11,211 nucleotides of DNA from Chloroflexi bacterium RIFCSPLOWO2_02_FULL_71_16 (GTDB lineage: Bacteria; Chloroflexota; Limnocylindria; P2-11E): positions 6,161 to 17,371 of the forward strand of contig MGON01000124.1 in assembly GCA_001795345.1 (NCBI GenBank), in the 5' to 3' direction. Position 1 is the first letter of the stretch; every line of letters starts with the position of its first letter. Below the pieces are notes generated by a model. The model saw only the letters and a list, made by a program, of their open reading frames with translations. It searched no databases and was not told the origin of the DNA. The position numbers were made by a program, and so were the translations under genes. Positions 7,016 through 11,211 of the stretch are shown here, piece by piece.

Positions 7016-7046
7016 GACAGGCGGAGCCCTTGCGGCAGCGCCTGTC
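7016..7046. promoter_or_regulatory. Inverted repeat gacaggcg-N15-cgcctgtc, candidate operator
   Basis: Perfect 8-bp arms at 7016-7023 and 7039-7046, centre to centre 23 bp or about two helical turns, in the divergent region between the HTH/TPR gene and the small peptide gene. This geometry suits a dimeric XRE regulator. The right arm falls within the candidate promoter of the peptide gene and the left arm covers the region expected to hold the regulator's promoter, so binding could control both. Confidence 0.5.
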
Positions 7047-7058
7047 TGGTCGTAATAA
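7030..7058 (+). promoter_or_regulatory. Candidate promoter TTGCGG-N17-TAATAA for the secreted peptide gene
   Basis: TTGCGG (7030-7035) and TAATAA (7053-7058) are 17 bp apart in the local AT-rich dip. A start near 7065 would leave a leader of about 45 nt before the Shine-Dalgarno. The match to the consensus is partial. A TTGACA at 7014-7019 has no partner -10 at a proper distance. Confidence 0.35.
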
Positions 7059-7110
7059 CAGGGCACACCTTAGCGTCACTGAACGGGCGCGGGAAGCGAG
7101 GGGGAGCGAA

Positions 7111-7287
7111 ATGACACGCATCAGACAGTGGGCGGTCGCGCTGGCGTTCGCGGCGGCGCTTGCCCTGTCCTTCTCCTCGCTCGCGTCGGTCGCTTCGGCT
7201 GACCCCGGCGACGGCGGCTTCAGCTCCCGGAGCGCCCGGCCAGCGATCTCGGCCCAGAGGGCCGACCCCGGGGACGGCGGCTGGTAG
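7111..7287 (+). CDS. 58-aa secreted peptide with duplicated ADPGDGG motif; candidate pro-peptide signal
   Basis: ATG at 7111 follows GAGGGGGAG (7098-7106) at good spacing. The N-terminus MTRIRQW is basic, residues 8-27 are hydrophobic (AVALAFAAALALSFSSLASV), and Ala-Ser-Ala at 28-30 is a fine signal peptidase I site, leaving a mature peptide of about 28 residues. That peptide begins DPGDGGF (31-37) and ends ADPGDGGW (51-58), so ADPGDGG is present twice (30-36 and 51-57), 21 residues apart, each followed by one aromatic residue; a Ser/Arg-rich linker joins them. No cysteine is present. I do not recognise a family. Size, signal peptide, motif at the very C-terminus and position divergent from an HTH/TPR regulator resemble RRNPP pro-peptides such as PapR. 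Alternatives are a Ca-binding or RiPP-type peptide; no modifying enzyme is nearby. Confidence 0.75.
   Translation: MTRIRQWAVALAFAAALALSFSSLASVASADPGDGGFSSRSARPAISAQRADPGDGGW
7198..7284 (+). repeat. Direct coding repeat encoding ADPGDGG(F/W)
   Basis: The 24-bp units 7198-7221 and 7261-7284 start 63 bp apart, both in frame, and match at 20 of 24 bases. Two of the four differences are synonymous third-position changes; the other two turn the last codon from Phe to Trp. This points to duplication followed by retention of the peptide motif. Confidence 0.8.
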
Positions 7288-7303
7288 CAGCGGCCCCCGC
7301 GTC

Positions 7304-7320
7304 GCGCCGGTAGCGCTTTT
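7304..7320 (+). terminator. Weak stem followed by TTTT after the peptide gene
   Basis: gcgc (7304-7307) pairs with gcgc (7313-7316) around a 5-nt loop, followed by TTTT (7317-7320). The stem is only 4 bp, so termination would be partial at best. Confidence 0.25.
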
Positions 7321-7322
7321 CG

Positions 7323-7328
7323 CATACT
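7323..7328 (+). promoter_or_regulatory. Candidate -10 hexamer CATACT before the 69-aa ORF
   Basis: CATACT lies 7 bp before the GTG at 7336, which lacks a Shine-Dalgarno. The arrangement repeats that seen before the gene at 3104 and before polX and suggests a leaderless transcript. No -35 was identified. Confidence 0.3.
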
Positions 7329-7335
7329 GAGCGGC

Positions 7336-7545
7336 GTGCCCGCCGCCATCTCGACCGACAGACGCCAGCTCATCGAGATCGGCGACAGGCGCTTCCTTTT
7401 CCAGCACGGCTACCGGTTCGGCAAGGTCACGTACATCACGCGCCTGCCGCTCGAGCGCAACATCTTCGTCTGGACCCCTGGACACCTGACGCCCGAAGAG
7501 GTGGAGACGGTCGTCCGCGGTGACAACCCCTGGATGCTGGAATAG
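7336..7545 (+). CDS. 69-aa hypothetical protein between the peptide gene and dtd
   Basis: GTG start at 7336, no Shine-Dalgarno, CATACT just upstream. The protein is soluble, with no signal peptide or membrane helix, and mixes beta-like segments (RRQLIEIGDRRFLFQHGYRF, KVTYITRL, NIFVWTPG) with a short acidic helix (LTPEEVETVVRG). I do not recognise the family. It ends 24 bp before dtd on the same strand, so the two may be co-transcribed. Composition and domain-like pattern make it likely to be coding, though the reverse strand is also open here. Confidence 0.6.
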   Translation: MPAAISTDRRQLIEIGDRRFLFQHGYRFGKVTYITRLPLERNIFVWTPGHLTPEEVETVVRGDNPWMLE

Positions 7546-7569
7546 GCGCGGGCTGAGCCGCCCCGTCGG

Positions 7570-8034
7570 ATGAGGGCCGTCGTCCAGCGCGTCCGGTCCG
7601 CGAGCGTGGACGTCGGCGAGGAGCGCATCGCGGCCATCGGCGCGGGGCTCGTGGTCCTCCTCGGCGTCGGCGCCGGCGATGCGCCCGAGGACGGCGAGCG
7701 CCTCGCGGCCAAGGTGGCCGGACTGCGGATCTTCGACGACGCGAACGGCAAGATGTCCGTTTCGCTCCCAGACACTGCGGGCGAGGTCCTGGTGGTGCCG
7801 CAGTTCACGCTCTACGGCGACGTCCGGCACGGCCGCCGGCCGGACTTCACGCGCGCGGCGCCGCCGGACAAGGGCGAGCGCCTCTACGACGCGTTCTGCG
7901 GCGCGCTCCGCGGGACCGGCCTCGCGGTCGCGACGGGCCGCTTCGGCGCGATGATGCGCGTCACGCTCGAAGGCGACGGCCCGGTCACCATCGTCGCGAC
8001 GACCGACGGCTGGGACGAGGCGGCCCTGCGCTAG
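7570..8034 (+). CDS. dtd: D-aminoacyl-tRNA deacylase (DTD)
   Basis: 154 residues, close to the family norm. DTD frees tRNA from wrongly attached D-amino acids (and glycine on tRNA-Ala) in the cytoplasm. The N-terminus [32 protein letters not shown] (47-62), [12 protein letters not shown] (88-99) and ATGRFGAMM are classic. The two signature motifs are altered: the usual SQFTLY is Pro77-Gln78-Phe79-Thr80, and the usual NxGPVT is GDGPVT (135-140). The Gly137-Pro138 pair, which provides the chiral-proofreading cis peptide, is kept. ATG at 7570 has only a weak upstream purine signal. It may be read with the 69-aa ORF 24 bp before it. It is convergent with the M28 peptidase gene. Confidence 0.95.
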   Translation: MRAVVQRVRSASVDVGEERIAAIGAGLVVLLGVGAGDAPEDGERLAAKVAGLRIFDDANGKMSVSLPDTAGEVLVVPQFTLYGDVRHGRRPDFTRAAPPDKGERLYDAFCGALRGTGLAVATGRFGAMMRVTLEGDGPVTIVATTDGWDEAALR

Positions 8035-8036
8035 AG

Positions 8037-8063
8037 GCGCATCAGCACCGGTGCGGATCGCGC
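8037..8063. terminator. Inverted repeat in the 30-bp convergent dtd/M28 spacer
   Basis: gcgcat (8037-8042) pairs with atcgcgc (8057-8063) with one bulged C, enclosing the palindrome gcaccggtgc (8045-8054). It occupies nearly the whole gap between two convergent stops, so a shared terminator is plausible. No T-tract is visible. Confidence 0.3.
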
Positions 8064-8064
8064 G

Positions 8065-9161
8065 TCACTCGAAGCGCGCGAGCTCGAGGGCCGTCGCCAG
8101 CGTCAGCTTCGCGGCCTTCAGCCAGAGGCCTTTGTTCGTGATCTTGTCCGGCGTGTCGTTGACCGTGTGGAAGAAGCCGTTACCGGGATAGGTCGCATCG
8201 GCCGGGCCATAGCGCTCCGTCAGCGTGACCGAGGGGATCCCGGCCGTCCCGAACGGCGCTGTGTCCAGGATGTACCGCCTCGGATCGTTCGCGAAGACCT
8301 CGACCAGCGACAGGCCGATCTGGTAGCGCTCGTTCACCGCCTTCACGCGGTCGCGTAGCTGGTCGGACTGCGGGCCGTACCAGATGAGGTCGAGGCGGTC
8401 CGCGATCGGGTTGAACCCGACCATGTCTATGTTCACGACGTAGGCGAACGGGTATGGCGGAGCCTCCTGCGACTCTGACTGAAGGTATGCGGCGCTTCCC
8501 TTGAAGAAGAGCTCTTCTCCGTCGAAGAACGCCAGGATGATGCGACCCTGAATGCACGCGCGGCTGGAGGCCAGTACCCGCGCGTATTCCAGCAGGGCCG
8601 CAGTTCCAGTCGCGTTGTCGTCCGCGCCGGGCGCGGGGTCAGCGGCCGGCCTCCAGCCGGGTGTTCGCACGGCGATGGAGTCGTAGTGGGCGGCCACAAG
8701 GACCCAGTCGTGGGTGACCACATCGGTATGACGACCCGGCTCGATCGTCACGAGGATGTTCGTCAGGGGGATCCCCTGATAGACGGTCTTGTGCTCGCTC
8801 ACGACGGCCTCCGGGATCGCCGCAAGCTGCTCCTTCACGTAGGCGATGGCCTGCGCGTGCCCCGGGTGCCGCGGATCGCGCGAGCCGAAGCTCGCGAGCG
8901 CCCGCATGTGGCGGTCGAGCTGTGCGGGATCGATCACGGCGATGGCGCCGCGGACGTGCTCCTCCGTACCGAACTTCTGACAGGGCGGAGCGGGCGTCGA
9001 TGGCGGGGTCGCCGGAGCGGTCGTGGTCGCGATCGTCACGGACTCGGCCGGCCCAGACGGCGACTGCGTCGCTGGCGCGGTCGGGCTTGCCGCGGGCGAT
9101 GCCGAGCCGAGGCACGACGTCGCGACGAGCAGGATCGCGAAGAGCGCGGCGAGACCGCGGG

Positions 9162-9165
<4 letters not shown>
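8065..9165 (-). CDS. M28-family zinc aminopeptidase, predicted lipoprotein, probable CTG start
   Basis: 366 residues if started at CTG 9165. The peptidase domain (about 70-366) has all M28 landmarks: His160 in AAHYDS, Asp182 in GADDNATG, Glu217-Glu218 in FDGEEL (general base and ligand), Asp247 in NIDMVGFN and His333 in HTVNDT, so a co-catalytic two-zinc exopeptidase is expected; substrate unknown. From CTG the N-terminus reads [20 protein letters not shown]: basic start, hydrophobic core, lipobox with Cys18. A Ser/Pro/Thr/Ala-rich tether follows (19-58). The first canonical start, GTG 9039, lies beyond this signal and would leave a cytoplasmic form with a disordered N-terminus. CTG overlaps the clpB stop as CTGA, implying translational coupling. 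Peptidase class is sure; the start is inference. Confidence 0.9.

Positions 9166-11211
<2,046 letters not shown>

Noticed and set aside
7014..7019. Perfect TTGACA as a -35 box
   Set aside because: No -10-like hexamer lies 16-18 bp downstream. The bases belong to the left arm of the inverted repeat and are more likely operator sequence.
7030..7110. TTG start at 7030 for the secreted peptide
   Set aside because: It would place 27 polar residues before the signal peptide and run through the promoter and operator; ATG 7111 has a strong Shine-Dalgarno and a proper signal peptide.
6981..7373. N-terminal extension of the HTH/TPR gene up to 7373
   Set aside because: The extension crosses the divergent regulatory region and the antisense of the peptide gene, and has no regulator homology. 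ATG 6980 has a good Shine-Dalgarno right before the HTH.

Overview
The window is GC-rich bacterial chromosome (roughly two thirds G+C by eye), densely coded, with housekeeping genes on both strands and no insertion sequences, tRNA, rRNA or CRISPR visible. The gene styles (DUF4173 membrane protein, a fused XRE-HTH/TPR regulator, PolX with a PHP domain, a bifunctional PurH with an unusual transformylase site) and several GTG starts lying just after a -10-like hexamer would fit an uncultured high-GC lineage such as the Chloroflexota (for example Limnocylindria-like) or a neighbour of the Actinomycetota. That placement is inference only.

Layout. (1) 1-1431 (+): 3' part of a DUF4173 polytopic membrane protein, convergent with purH (3042-1507, -). 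The 75-bp gap between them is packed with two hairpins and a repeat that allows alternative pairing. (2) 3104-3508 (+): small three-helix membrane protein of unknown role, divergent from purH and overlapping tail-to-tail by 4 bp (CTAG) with an acylphosphatase. (3) 6980-3505 (-): XRE-HTH/TPR regulator, then polX, then acylphosphatase. (4) 7111-8034 (+): a 58-aa secreted peptide gene divergent from the regulator, a 69-aa orphan, and dtd (D-aminoacyl-tRNA deacylase). (5) 11211-8065 (-): clpB (5' end outside the window), coupled to an M28 peptidase lipoprotein.

The most interesting unit is the divergent pair at 5670-7287. A cytoplasmic-type HTH+TPR regulator, built like the RRNPP peptide-pheromone receptors (Rap/NprR/PlcR/PrgX/Rgg), faces a tiny Sec-exported protein. 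Its predicted mature part begins with DPGDGGF and ends with ADPGDGGW, so one motif is present twice, at both ends. An 8-bp-arm inverted repeat lies between them. This looks like a candidate peptide-signalling cassette outside the Firmicutes and is offered as a hypothesis.

A second theme is start codons. Both the acylphosphatase and the M28 lipoprotein have no canonical ATG/GTG/TTG at the place where homology or the signal peptide demands a start, but each has a CTG that overlaps the TGA of the upstream gene as CTGA. Canonical calling would remove the lipoprotein signal peptide and the first strand of the acylphosphatase. The third point is PurH: its IMP cyclohydrolase residues are intact, while its AICAR transformylase site carries Lys-Arg where Lys-His is expected and lacks the usual Asn.
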